Part shown: positions 45,101 to 54,338 of the stretch, piece after piece | Layout: every line of letters begins with the position of its first letter | How positions within the stretch are numbered: the stretch's first letter is position 1 | Assembly (NCBI GenBank): GCA_028066595.1 | Contig: JALCBJ010000041.1 | Span: 1 to 58,522, forward strand | From: Thermoanaerobaculia bacterium | Lineage (GTDB): Bacteria > Acidobacteriota > Thermoanaerobaculia > Multivoradales > J023 | Reading direction: 5' to 3' | DNA length: 58,522 nucleotides | Position numbers and translations under genes: made by a program | The notes under the pieces: generated by a model | Told to the model about the DNA's origin: nothing | Databases searched by the model: none | The model's input: only the letters and a program-made list of their open reading frames with translations

Positions 45101-45255
45101 CCAAGATTGACTTGGTGGAGGGGGGCGAAGGGGATCTCCGAAGCGACCGTTGGCGCCGCCGGCCAGCCGAGCGCGAGGCACGTCAGGCCCGCGATAGGTG
45201 CCAAGGCCAACGAGCAGGATCGATGTGAACGATAGCCGTCGAGTCTTTGTTTCAT
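42160..45255 (-). CDS. secreted FG-GAP/VCBS propeller protein (copy 1)
   Basis: 1031 residues from ATG 45255 (GGAG 7 bases upstream). Signal peptide ALAPIAGLTCLALGWPAAPTVA. About fifteen FG-GAP blades follow with Ca-binding DxDxDGDLD loops (VAVSPTEGRVLWFKNELGDGS, DVDNDGDLDVVAG, DLDDDGDLDLIAA). The C-terminal ~250 residues contain an Ig-like stretch and a divergent InlB B-repeat (FNAGEIVTLTAAPDTGWIVTGWTG), and the protein ends LFSDGFESGDTSLWS. A surface-exposed adhesion or ligand-binding protein is likely. It is 16 bases downstream of its paralogue, copy 2, so the two are co-transcribed. A hairpin (42142-42163) overlaps its stop. Confidence 0.88.
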   Translation of the reverse strand: MKQRLDGYRSHRSCSLALAPIAGLTCLALGWPAAPTVASEIPFAPLHQVNLGGFDGVISIRAGDIDSDGNLDLVAVSPTEGRVLWFKNELGDGSQWAERCVVDAFPGAFTVAVDDVDNDGDLDVVAGSATTGVVAWWDNLTGPGCGTQHAVTTVAATFVRSVATADADSDGDVDVMTLSDAELRISHNSGDGVFSSDLTIAGAADISGGASIFAADVDGDHDVDIVVAERGAGRVSWWRNDDTLGTTWTEMTASSTVPDVRTVTAADLDDDGDLDLIAAAESPDIVWFQNLAGDGSAWSSAQEIESSFGTPRSVVAADLDQDGDLDIVSTEELNGGVSWWEQLRDGPGITTWVRHSLTTLLDGGGRTAVVADLDGDGDPDLAGAAPDADFIAWWQNETIHRSALFGPSAVDVATAFGTPSAATAGDVDGDGALDVASVASATNELAWWRNDVADGSTWSKTTIGTFAGDELLLGDVDLDGDLDVVAPDGTSGFEIHWWQNDSGGGDTWTQRLLHLGVTTGFHSLADIDGDGALDLVAYNIFQGDVMWLRNPRNIFDWAIFLVEGQSSDALATGDLDGDGDQDIVGKLSSDPLVWWENTQDFGLDWSRIEIDDNDPMILDEPHLTVADLDQDGDADVVAIDNVSGSLYWWQNKPPSGETWLRRQILGSLPGAREVLTADLDQDGDLDILGRGPGAGSIVWWQNLGDGQFWQQESAVAIGAPESIAVADLDDDGDLDVLASAASEDRILWYPNLGGQLGLPSFDTAPSTIQEEAIEDVLEIEARHLGRSGDSSQELATVTVLLEESAGDPLNTVEAEVLFDSLSIWLDDGSGTFEPADDMMVLETSSFDLEAGEQVLTLVDGDPAVEVGAGQARIYFLAVTGAVGASQQTPNTFRVTLQLAAGTAEDASSDLPTDLEETTTTPSSTITLVAPCRILALSHTGSGSPPVADPPSSVACPAGSFNAGEIVTLTAAPDTGWIVTGWTGSDDDGSTETSNLVTIPDVDHAVTVHYAFPLFSDGFESGDTSLWSTTAP

Positions 45256-45271
45256 TTCGAGCTCCACGGGG

Positions 45272-48200
45272 TCAGGGTGAGGTGGTCGACCACAATGACG
45301 TATCGCCAATTTCGAAGCCGTCGGAGAAGAGCGGAAAGGCGTAGTGGACCGTCACCGAATGATCGGCGCCGGGAATCGTGACGACGTTCGAGGGGCTCGT
45401 CGAGGCGTCATCGTCGCTACCGGTCCAGCCGGTGATGACCCAGCCCGGATCGGGCGCGGCCGTGAGAGTGACGAGGTCTCCCTCGTTGAAGGAGCCTGCC
45501 GGGCAGGCGACCGAAGAAGGCGGATCCGCGACCGGTGAGCTGCCGAAGCCGGTATGACTCAGCGTCAAGATTCGGCAGAGAGCCACCAGCGTGATCGTGG
45601 ACGAAGACGTTGCGGTGGTTTCTTCGAGATCTGTGGGTAGGTCGCTGCTGGCGTCTTCCGCGGTTCCGGCTGCCAGTTGGAGAGTGACGCGAAACGTGTT
45701 GGGTGTCTGTTGGGCTGCCCCAACGGCACCGGTGATGGCGAGGAAATAGGTCCGAGCCTGGCCCGCGCCGATCTCGACCTCTGGATCGCCATCGATGAGG
45801 GTCAGCACTTGCTCGCCATCCGTGAGATTGAAGCTGGACGTCTCGAAAACCATCATGTCGTCGGCCGGTTCGAAGGCTCCTGAACCGTCGTCGAGCCAGA
45901 TCGACAGGCTGTCGAAGAGAACGTCGGCCTCCGCTGTCGTCAACGGATCGCCCGTTGACTCTTCGAAGAGCACGGTCAAGCTCGCCAGCTCCTGACTGGA
46001 GTCGCCGCTACGGCCCAGGTGTCGGGCTTCGATCTGCAGTACGTCTTCGATGGCCTCCTCCGGGATCGCGGAGGGCGCGGTATCGAACGTCGGCAAGCCC
46101 AACTGGCCGCCCAGGTTCGGGTACCAGACGATCCGGTCCTCGCTCGCCGCGGAGGCCAAGACGTCGAGATCCCCGTCGTCATCCAGATCCGCGACGGCAA
46201 TAGACTCCGGTGCGCCGATGGCAACGGCGGACTCCTGCTGCCAGAACTGGCCGTCTCCCAGGTTCTGCCACCAGACGATCGCTCCCCCTTGGATTCCGCG
46301 AGCCAGAAGATCGAGATCTCCGTCCCGATCGAGATCCGAGCCGAGAACCTCGCGTGCCCCTGGAAGGAGCCCTTCGAGCTCGTGACGCAACCACGACTCT
46401 CCCGAATCCAACCGGTTCTGCCACCAATACACGTCGGGCTCGCCGTCTTCTTCGTCCACCGCGATGAGATCAGGATCGCCATCCTGGTCCAGGTCGCCGA
46501 CCGCGAGAAAGACTTCGTCGATCAAGGCGGTGTTGTTGTCGTCGATCACCGAGCGAGTCCACGTCGAGCCGTCGCCGGCGGTGTTGTCCCACCAGACGAA
46601 ATCGCCGCTAGTTCCTCTCAACTTACCGACGAAATCCTGGTCCCCGTCACCGTCTAGATCGCCCAGCGTGATCGCCTCCATCCATTGCTCTTCGACGAGG
46701 TGATGACTCCAGGGGTCGCTGATTCGCGGGTTCTCCAACCAGATCACTTCTCGTTCCATCGGATCGTAGGCGGCCACGTCCGGGTCGCCGTCGAGATCGA
46801 TGTCGACGAGAGCATTGAATTCGGTTTCTACCAGGGCGAGGAGGCGTCCGGGCCACGAGCTGCCGTCTCCGGCGAAGTTCTCCCACACGTAGACCGCCGT
46901 GCCGATGGATCCTTCGGCTCCGACGAGGTCGAGATCTCCGTCGAGATCCAGATCACCGAGGAGAATTTCGCTACCGATGAACGGTATGTCGACGGAGGTC
47001 TTGAGCCAACTAGTACCGCTACCATCGTCGTTGCGCCACCAGGCGATCTCGCGGGCCAGAGAGTCGGTGGCGACCGCTGCCACGTCTATGTCGCCGTCGC
47101 CGTCGATATCGCCCGCCACTGCGCTGGAGGGCGAATCGAAAGCGGTCGCGATCTCGATCTCGCTGGGTCCGAATAGAGCGCTGCGGTGAATGGTCTGATT
47201 CTCAGACCATGCGACGAAGTCGCCCTCGAAGGCCGCCGCCGCCAGGTCGGGGTCGCCGTCGCCGTCGAGATCCGCAGCGATGGCGGATCGACCGCCGTCC
47301 AGCAGGACGGTGACGGAATGCATGACCCAGCTGATCGTCCCCAGTTCATCTCGTACTTGTTCCCACCACGCCATGGTGTCGTGAGTCTCGGCGGTCGAAA
47401 CCACGTCTAGATCGCCATCCTGGTCCATGTCCGCGGCCATCACAGACCAGGCGCCGAAGAACGTGTTGGAGATGATCTGCGGAGGAGACCAGGACGATCC
47501 ATCGCCGGCGGAGTTCGCCCACCACAGGATCTCGGAGTTCGAGTTGGTCGCCGCGACAAGATCGAGGTCGCCGTCGTCGTCGATGTCGGCGGCCGTCACG
47601 GCACGAGCGTCAGGAACTCCAGAGAGTACGCTGCCAAGGCTCCAAGAGGTCCCGAGGCCTGAGTCGTTCGACCACCAAGTCACCTCACCGGAGTCTTTCT
47701 CCGTGGTCACCGCGTCGAGATCGCCGTCGCCGTCGAGATCGGCTGCGAAGACGGAGGTGCCGCCGCCGATCGCGACTCCCGTGGCAATGGTGAGATCCGA
47801 GGAGAAGGCCCCGCCACCCGCGTTGAAGGAGACTCTCAACTCGCTATCACTGATCGTCAGCACATCGCCGTCGCCGTCGGCGTCGAGATCGCCGATCGCA
47901 ACGGACCGAACCATGGTCGCCACCACCGTCGTCACGGCATGCTGACTGCCGCATCCCGGGCCGGTGAGGTGGTCCCACCAAGCCACGACTCCGCTGCTCG
48001 CCGATCCCGCGACGACATCCAAATCACCGTCCAGATCGATGTCTGCAACCTCGATGGCGAACGCGCCGGGAAACGCATCGTCGACGCAGCGTTCGGCCCA
48101 CTGTGAGCCGTCGCCGAACTCGTTCTCGAACCAGAGGATGCGTCCCTCGGACGGCGAGGCTGCCAACAGATCCAGGTGACCATCGCCATCGATATCTCCG

Positions 48201-48412
48201 GAGCGTACGGAGACGACCCCATCGAAACCACCGAACTGGACCTGGTGCGGCGGTGCGAAGGGTATTCCGCCGCTTCCTTGGGGCGGGTCTTCGCCACCCG
48301 TCGAAGTGAAGGCGAAACAGATGGAGACGGACCATTGCAGTGCTGTGGCGACGGCCCTGTGGGACCAGGATCGTGTCCGAAATGAGCTGTGTGGTCGTGT
48401 GTTGTGTTTCAT
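45272..48412 (-). CDS. secreted FG-GAP/VCBS propeller protein (copy 2)
   Basis: 1046 residues from ATG 48412, with GGAG close upstream; earlier in-frame starts lie in the promoter region and were rejected. Signal region SHRAVATALQWSVSICFAFTSTGG. The architecture equals copy 1: FG-GAP blades, Ig-like segment, InlB-type repeat (FNEGDLVTLTAAPDPGWVITGWTG) and tail LFSDGFEIGDTSLWS, where the usual Ser of DGFESG is Ile. From NLGDGQFWQQ onward (~330 residues) the two copies are nearly identical; the blades are more diverged. First gene of the pair, divergent from the ECF sigma factor at 48539, 126 bases away. Confidence 0.88.
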   Translation of the reverse strand: MKHNTRPHSSFRTRSWSHRAVATALQWSVSICFAFTSTGGEDPPQGSGGIPFAPPHQVQFGGFDGVVSVRSGDIDGDGHLDLLAASPSEGRILWFENEFGDGSQWAERCVDDAFPGAFAIEVADIDLDGDLDVVAGSASSGVVAWWDHLTGPGCGSQHAVTTVVATMVRSVAIGDLDADGDGDVLTISDSELRVSFNAGGGAFSSDLTIATGVAIGGGTSVFAADLDGDGDLDAVTTEKDSGEVTWWSNDSGLGTSWSLGSVLSGVPDARAVTAADIDDDGDLDLVAATNSNSEILWWANSAGDGSSWSPPQIISNTFFGAWSVMAADMDQDGDLDVVSTAETHDTMAWWEQVRDELGTISWVMHSVTVLLDGGRSAIAADLDGDGDPDLAAAAFEGDFVAWSENQTIHRSALFGPSEIEIATAFDSPSSAVAGDIDGDGDIDVAAVATDSLAREIAWWRNDDGSGTSWLKTSVDIPFIGSEILLGDLDLDGDLDLVGAEGSIGTAVYVWENFAGDGSSWPGRLLALVETEFNALVDIDLDGDPDVAAYDPMEREVIWLENPRISDPWSHHLVEEQWMEAITLGDLDGDGDQDFVGKLRGTSGDFVWWDNTAGDGSTWTRSVIDDNNTALIDEVFLAVGDLDQDGDPDLIAVDEEDGEPDVYWWQNRLDSGESWLRHELEGLLPGAREVLGSDLDRDGDLDLLARGIQGGAIVWWQNLGDGQFWQQESAVAIGAPESIAVADLDDDGDLDVLASAASEDRIVWYPNLGGQLGLPTFDTAPSAIPEEAIEDVLQIEARHLGRSGDSSQELASLTVLFEESTGDPLTTAEADVLFDSLSIWLDDGSGAFEPADDMMVFETSSFNLTDGEQVLTLIDGDPEVEIGAGQARTYFLAITGAVGAAQQTPNTFRVTLQLAAGTAEDASSDLPTDLEETTATSSSTITLVALCRILTLSHTGFGSSPVADPPSSVACPAGSFNEGDLVTLTAAPDPGWVITGWTGSDDDASTSPSNVVTIPGADHSVTVHYAFPLFSDGFEIGDTSLWSTTSP

Positions 48413-48538
48413 CTCGTCTCCAGAAACGTTGATGCGAGGGAGCCATGAGCCCGGAACTGTTCTCGTACCTACTGGCGGAAACGACTTGAGAAATCGGCCA
48501 CGAGCTAAGGCAACCAGCGGGTGATACCGTCGGTGGGG

Positions 48539-49150
48539 ATGGAGGCCGAAGGCGAAGTCACGGGTTGGTTGCATCGGCTCGCACAGGGAGATGGGGATGC
48601 GTTCGATCGCCTAGTGCCGTTGCTCTACGACGAAATGCGCCGCATCGCCAGCGAGAACCTCCGCGGCGAGCGCCGGGAGCACACGCTGGGAACGACCGCG
48701 CTGGTCCACGAGGCCTACCTGCGGCTGCTGGCCGGCGGCAAGATCGGTGCCCGTGATCGAACTCAGTTCTTCGGTGCGGCTAGCCGCACCATGCGCCGAA
48801 TCTTGGTGGACTATGCCCGGGCTCGGAAGAGTCTGAAACGAGGGGGTGGATTGCTGACGGTGCCCTTGGACGAGGCCCAGAGGCTGCTCACCCATCATCA
48901 GGCCAGCGAGATTCTTGCGATCGACGAGGCCCTCGATCGGCTCTCCAGGATGAATGATCGTGCAGCCCGGGTGGTGCACTTGCGTTTCTTTGGCGGCTTG
49001 AATACCGAGGAGATCGCTGCTGTGCTCGAGATCTCGGTGCGGTCCGTCCACCGGGCGTGGGTCACCGGCCGCGCCTGGCTGCGAAAGGAGGTCGCTGCCG
49101 ATCTCGGGATCGCCTTGACCGATCCGACGACCTCTCCTCGCCAGGAATAG
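48539..49150 (+). CDS. ECF-type RNA polymerase sigma factor (second)
   Basis: 203 residues from ATG 48539; GTG 48521 would add six. Region 2: GDGDAFDRLVPLLYDEMRRIA, ALVHEAYLRL, FFGAASRTMRRILVDYARARK; region 4: LNTEEIAAVLEISVRSVHRAWVTGRAWL. It is of the same kinase-associated type as the factor at 9772 but clearly not a recent copy. A Ser/Thr kinase follows 52 bases later in the same direction, and the FG-GAP paralogues lie divergently upstream, so they are the nearest candidate targets. Confidence 0.9.
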   Translation: MEAEGEVTGWLHRLAQGDGDAFDRLVPLLYDEMRRIASENLRGERREHTLGTTALVHEAYLRLLAGGKIGARDRTQFFGAASRTMRRILVDYARARKSLKRGGGLLTVPLDEAQRLLTHHQASEILAIDEALDRLSRMNDRAARVVHLRFFGGLNTEEIAAVLEISVRSVHRAWVTGRAWLRKEVAADLGIALTDPTTSPRQE

Positions 49151-49202
49151 AGGGCGATCGGCAACCGATCGAATCTTCGCCCGCGAACAGAAGGGAGGCA
49201 TT

Positions 49203-51992
49203 ATGGATCACCTGTCGGAGCGCTGGATGCGGCTTCAGGATCTATTCGTGAGTGCCACGGAATTGGAAGGTGTGGAGCGAGCGGCGCTGCTCGACGAAGG
49301 CTGCTGTGGCGACGACGAGCTTCGGCTCGAGATCGAGGCCATGCTCCGTGCCCACGCGGGGCCACTCATGGAGGTCGAGGAAGCAGTCTTCGGCACGGAG
49401 TCCGAGGACGGAGTCGAGGTGGGCTTGGTCGGCCAAGTCGTCGGCTCTTACGAGGTCATCCGCGAGATCGGCCGAGGCGGCATGGGAATGGTCTACCTCG
49501 CGGAGCGTGTCGACGGATACCAGCAGCAGGTGGCGTTGAAAGTCGTACGGTCCGAGTTCGTCGATTCCGAGATGGCCCGGCGGTTTCGCCGCGAACGCCA
49601 GATACTGGCTCGGCTCACCCACCCCAACATCGCGCAGCTTCTGGACGGCGGGATCACAGACGACGGGCGTCCTTTCCTCGTCATGCAGAGGATCGACGGA
49701 TTGCCCATCACCCGTCATTGCGACGAGCTCCGACTCGGGCTTGTCGACCGGCTGCGGCTCTTCGAGACCGTCTGTCGCGCGGTGCTCTTCGCCCATCGCA
49801 ACCTGATCGTGCATCGAGATCTCAAACCGTCGAACATCCTGGTCAGCGGAGAAGGCGAAGTGAAGCTGCTCGACTTCGGGATCGCGAAATTGCTCGATCC
49901 GTCAGATGACCTCGAGTCGATCGCGGACCCCGGCACCCGCTCGGAACTGCGCCTGATGACGCCGGAGCACGCAGCGCCCGAGCAGGTGAAGGGAGAGCCC
50001 GTCACGACGGCGACCGATACCTACGCTCTCGGCATCTTGCTCTACGAGCTGCTGACGGCAAACCGTCCCTTTAAGGGTCACGATACGAGCCGCTCCGAGC
50101 TGGAGCGGGAGATCTGTGAGCTGCCGCCGCCGCCGCCGAGCCTGTCGGTCGCTCGGCGGAATCGGTCTGATCCGAAAGGTATGGCGACGATCGCCGCGTC
50201 CCGCGCTTCGACTCCGGAACGCTTGCGCCGGCAGCTGAAGGGAGATCTCGACACGATTGTCCTCCACGCGTTGCGCAAGGAGCCAGATCGTCGGTATGCG
50301 ACGGCCGAGCAGCTGGCGGAGGATATTCGGCGCTACTTGGGCGGTGATCCGGTCAGTGCTCAGGCCGACACGTGGTCCTATAGGTGGGGGCGCTTCGTCC
50401 TGCGTCACTCCTGGAGTGTCGCTGCTGGCGTCTTCTTCTTCCTTTGCCTCGTGGTGTTCGCGGGCATCATCTTTCGGCAGTCCAGGAGCCTGGAGCGTGA
50501 GCGAGATCGCGCTCGTCTCGGTCAAGACACGACCGAGCAAGTGACCCAGGTCTTGGTCGACCTCTTCGAAGTGGCTGATCCCTACAAATCTCCGGTGGGT
50601 GGCTCCTTGCGGGTCGACGAGTTACTCGAGCGACACTCTGAACGGGTCATCTCTAGCCTTGAGGATCAGCCGGCGGTGCAAGGACGCCTGCGGCACGTCC
50701 TGGGAAAGATCCATATCGCCCATAGCCAGTTCTCGCGTGGCCGGGAGCTCTTGGAGCAGGCTCTGAGCCAGCGCAGGTCTATCAGCGGCCCCGAGGATGC
50801 GGAGGCCGCTGGGATCTTTCACGACTTGGCCGTCTTGAGAGGGAGAACCGGAGATCTCGCCGAAGCGCGGAAGATGTTGCGCCGCTCTCTGGCTTGGCAC
50901 GAGAGCCATCGGGGCGAAGAACATGAGACGGTCGCTCAGTGCCTTCAGGATCTGGCTGAGGCGCTACCCAATTCCTCCGACGAGAAACTGGAATTGCTGG
51001 AACGAGCGCTCGAACTTCGACGACGAATCTTGCCGCCTCGACATGTCGGCATCGCGTCGAGCCTGAACGATCTGGCACTCGTCAGGTTGGATCAATCGCG
51101 CTTCGAAGAGGCTGTGGAGCTCCTGAGCCAATCCAAGTCGATCGTCGACGAGGCTCTGGACGCAGGGCATCCCTTTGCCCTGGCGGTCAGGACCAACCTG
51201 ATCGGAGCCTTGATTCAGCAGGAGCGACTGGAAGAAGGCTTGGCGCTACAGCAGGAGAACCTCGCTCAACAGCGCCGGATCTTTGGCGACGAGTCCGTGT
51301 CGGTGGCCAACAGCCTCAACAGTCTGGGGACGATCCTGGCTCGTAAAGGGGACTGGTCTCTGGCAGAGACCGCGTTTGAAGAATCGTTGGACCTCTGGAC
51401 CCGATTGCTCGGGCCTCGGCATCCACAGGTCGTCAATACCACCCGTAACCTGGGCCGTATTGCGGAGCTCTTGGGCCGACCCGAAGAGGCGCTCGCGCAC
51501 CTGAACCGGGCCATCGAACTGCGCTGGGATTCCAGCCAGCCGGAGGAGGACCTCGACTACCTCTTCATCAAAGCGCAGGCCGCGGCGATCTTGTGGCAGC
51601 TCGGGCGGGTCGACGCCGCGGAGGAAGCCTTGGAGGAGACGCTAACTCTGATGGGACGCGCGGCGCAGGAGAGCAACTATCGAATCGTAGACGCTCAGGT
51701 GATGTTGGCCGAGGTGAAACTGAGAATCGGCCGCCTGAAGGAGGCGGAGGCATTGCTTCTTGATTCACTAGGCCATCGAGTCGAGCGCTTGGAACCCGAA
51801 CATCCCAAAATCGCCGAAGCACGTTGTGGGCTCGGCCGAGTTTTCGCCCGGAGCGGGCGCCGAGAGGAAGCCGGCCAGATGTTTCGAAGTTGTTTGGCGA
51901 CGTACTCAGCTTGGGGGCTGGCCCATCCGGATACGGTGGCCGCGACGCAACGCGCGGCGCGCCAACTTGCCTCTGGCGACACTGATTCTTGA
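49203..51992 (+). CDS. membrane Ser/Thr protein kinase with TPR tail (second)
   Basis: 929 residues from ATG 49203 with GGGAGG upstream. An ~80-residue leader precedes the kinase domain: GRGGMG (90-95), catalytic Lys (K113), HRDLKPSN (204-211), DFG (224-226), APEQ (258-261). One membrane helix (~404-424) is followed by a row of TPR units of the Kinesin-light-chain type (ALSQRRSISGPEDAEAAGIFHDLAVLRGRTGDLAEARKMLRRSL and similar, ~480-880). All catalytic residues are present. Unlike the first kinase, it lies in the same direction as its sigma factor, as an operon. Confidence 0.92.
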   Translation: MDHLSERWMRLQDLFVSATELEGVERAALLDEGCCGDDELRLEIEAMLRAHAGPLMEVEEAVFGTESEDGVEVGLVGQVVGSYEVIREIGRGGMGMVYLAERVDGYQQQVALKVVRSEFVDSEMARRFRRERQILARLTHPNIAQLLDGGITDDGRPFLVMQRIDGLPITRHCDELRLGLVDRLRLFETVCRAVLFAHRNLIVHRDLKPSNILVSGEGEVKLLDFGIAKLLDPSDDLESIADPGTRSELRLMTPEHAAPEQVKGEPVTTATDTYALGILLYELLTANRPFKGHDTSRSELEREICELPPPPPSLSVARRNRSDPKGMATIAASRASTPERLRRQLKGDLDTIVLHALRKEPDRRYATAEQLAEDIRRYLGGDPVSAQADTWSYRWGRFVLRHSWSVAAGVFFFLCLVVFAGIIFRQSRSLERERDRARLGQDTTEQVTQVLVDLFEVADPYKSPVGGSLRVDELLERHSERVISSLEDQPAVQGRLRHVLGKIHIAHSQFSRGRELLEQALSQRRSISGPEDAEAAGIFHDLAVLRGRTGDLAEARKMLRRSLAWHESHRGEEHETVAQCLQDLAEALPNSSDEKLELLERALELRRRILPPRHVGIASSLNDLALVRLDQSRFEEAVELLSQSKSIVDEALDAGHPFALAVRTNLIGALIQQERLEEGLALQQENLAQQRRIFGDESVSVANSLNSLGTILARKGDWSLAETAFEESLDLWTRLLGPRHPQVVNTTRNLGRIAELLGRPEEALAHLNRAIELRWDSSQPEEDLDYLFIKAQAAAILWQLGRVDAAEEALEETLTLMGRAAQESNYRIVDAQVMLAEVKLRIGRLKEAEALLLDSLGHRVERLEPEHPKIAEARCGLGRVFARSGRREEAGQMFRSCLATYSAWGLAHPDTVAATQRAARQLASGDTDS

Positions 51993-51993
51993 T

Positions 51994-52365
51994 CTACGAG
52001 AGTCTGGAGTCGATCGCTTCTTGAGCTTTGGCCGCTGACATGACGCCGAATCGAAAGGTCATGGAGTCGCCGGACTTCGAGGTCACGACGAGATTCTTCA
52101 TGATGAAGAATTGAGTCTTCACTTCGCAGGAGGCGATCTGGTCGTAGGGCAACGCCAGGTGTTTGCCGCTACCCACCAACAGCAGGTTGTCGCGCCGGCC
52201 GGTCTTGACGTTGCCCAGCTCGAGCTGCGCGTCGAATCGGACGTACCGGTCCGTGGCGATCAGGTGGCCGGCGAAGGTTCCGCCGGCACGGAGTTCGAGA
52301 ATGAGATAGACGTACCAGGAACCGAGAACGGACTCGCCGTCCTCTAAGAATTCTTCGAATGCCAT
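51994..52365 (-). CDS. small PH-like (GRAM-type) domain protein
   Basis: 123 residues from ATG 52365 with GAGGAG upstream; the longer frame reading back through the cytidine deaminase is a shadow. The sequence is a string of beta-strands, FAGHLIATDRYVRFDAQ, RRDNLLLVGSGKHLALPYDQIASCEVKTQFFIMKNLVVTSKSGDSMTFRF, ending in a helix (SAAKAQEAIDSRL), the order of a bacterial PH or GRAM-type domain, which usually binds a protein or lipid. No signal peptide. Its stop lies one base beyond the convergent kinase stop. Confidence 0.7.
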   Translation of the reverse strand: MAFEEFLEDGESVLGSWYVYLILELRAGGTFAGHLIATDRYVRFDAQLELGNVKTGRRDNLLLVGSGKHLALPYDQIASCEVKTQFFIMKNLVVTSKSGDSMTFRFGVMSAAKAQEAIDSRLS

Positions 52366-52442
52366 CGTTTGTGGTCTCCTCGGGTCCGGTTGTGAAAGCT
52401 CTGAAGCCTCTGGCGAGATCGGAGTCCCGATTCGGACAAGCG

Positions 52443-52853
52443 TCAGGGTCCGTCGAAGGGTTCCGGGAAGATTTCGCTCAGCCGATAGTGCCTTCGTTCG
52501 CCTTCGAGATTCGCCGACAGGATCTCCAGTTCGGAGGCGAACTCCACCAGGGTCTCTCGGCACATGCCGCAAGGAGGCGCAGGAGGTGAAGCATCGGTGA
52601 CGACGACGACGGCGACGAAGTCGCGGCGACCGTCCGCGACCGCCGTGGTGACGGCATTGCGTTCGGCGCAGATCGTGAGACCGAAGGTGCGGTTCTCGAC
52701 GTTGCACCCGCTATAGATGGTGCCGTCGGAGGTCAGAAGCGCCGCTCCTACCTTGAACTTCGAGAACGGCGCCCAAGCGTTCTCACGCGCTGCGGTGGCA
52801 GCGGTGACGAGAGCGTTCCAGTCGACGGTGATCGGTCTGATTTCGTTGCTCAT
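52443..52853 (-). CDS. cdd: cytidine deaminase
   Basis: 136 residues from ATG 52853, the usual size of the small tetrameric enzyme. It deaminates cytidine and deoxycytidine in pyrimidine salvage. Zinc ligands and catalytic Glu are intact: CAERNA (C62, E64) and PPCGMCRE (C95, C98); the substrate loop [11 protein letters not shown] and [12 protein letters not shown] are also present. An alternative ATG at 52874 adds seven residues without conservation. Together with dcd at 27266 it covers two C-to-U deamination steps, though they are far apart. Divergent from icd. Confidence 0.93.
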   Translation of the reverse strand: MSNEIRPITVDWNALVTAATAARENAWAPFSKFKVGAALLTSDGTIYSGCNVENRTFGLTICAERNAVTTAVADGRRDFVAVVVVTDASPPAPPCGMCRETLVEFASELEILSANLEGERRHYRLSEIFPEPFDGP

Positions 52854-53082
52854 GACGACTCGCGGGGGACGCAATCTAGCACGCCATGTGTGCGCCGAAT
52901 CCTCACGGAGGCCTATGAATCCCTGTGATATCGTCGGCCTGCCGCATCCGATGGATGCCTTCCAAATACATACTCACGAAGTTCATTTCGTAGATCGCGC
53001 GCGACGCAGCCGGTACGGCCACGTCGCGCGCTGCGTCTCCGCTGAAGCTGCCGCGAGACGCCGACTCCAAGGAGCTCCCCGC
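52854..53082. other. region between cdd and icd
   Basis: About 230 bases with no convincing gene. The plus frame is open across it but its translation does not resemble isocitrate dehydrogenase; the RBS AAGGAG at 53069-53074 marks the true start of icd. Promoters for cdd and icd must lie here; none is certain. Confidence 0.4.
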
Positions 53083-54324
<1,242 letters not shown>

Positions 54325-54338
54325 TCCGGGGGCTCCTC

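Noticed and set aside
42160..48412. Regularly spaced DNA repeats through the FG-GAP genes
   Set aside because: They reflect the repeated Asp-rich Ca-binding loops (GACGGCGAC-type codons) of the protein blades, not a DNA-level repeat element.
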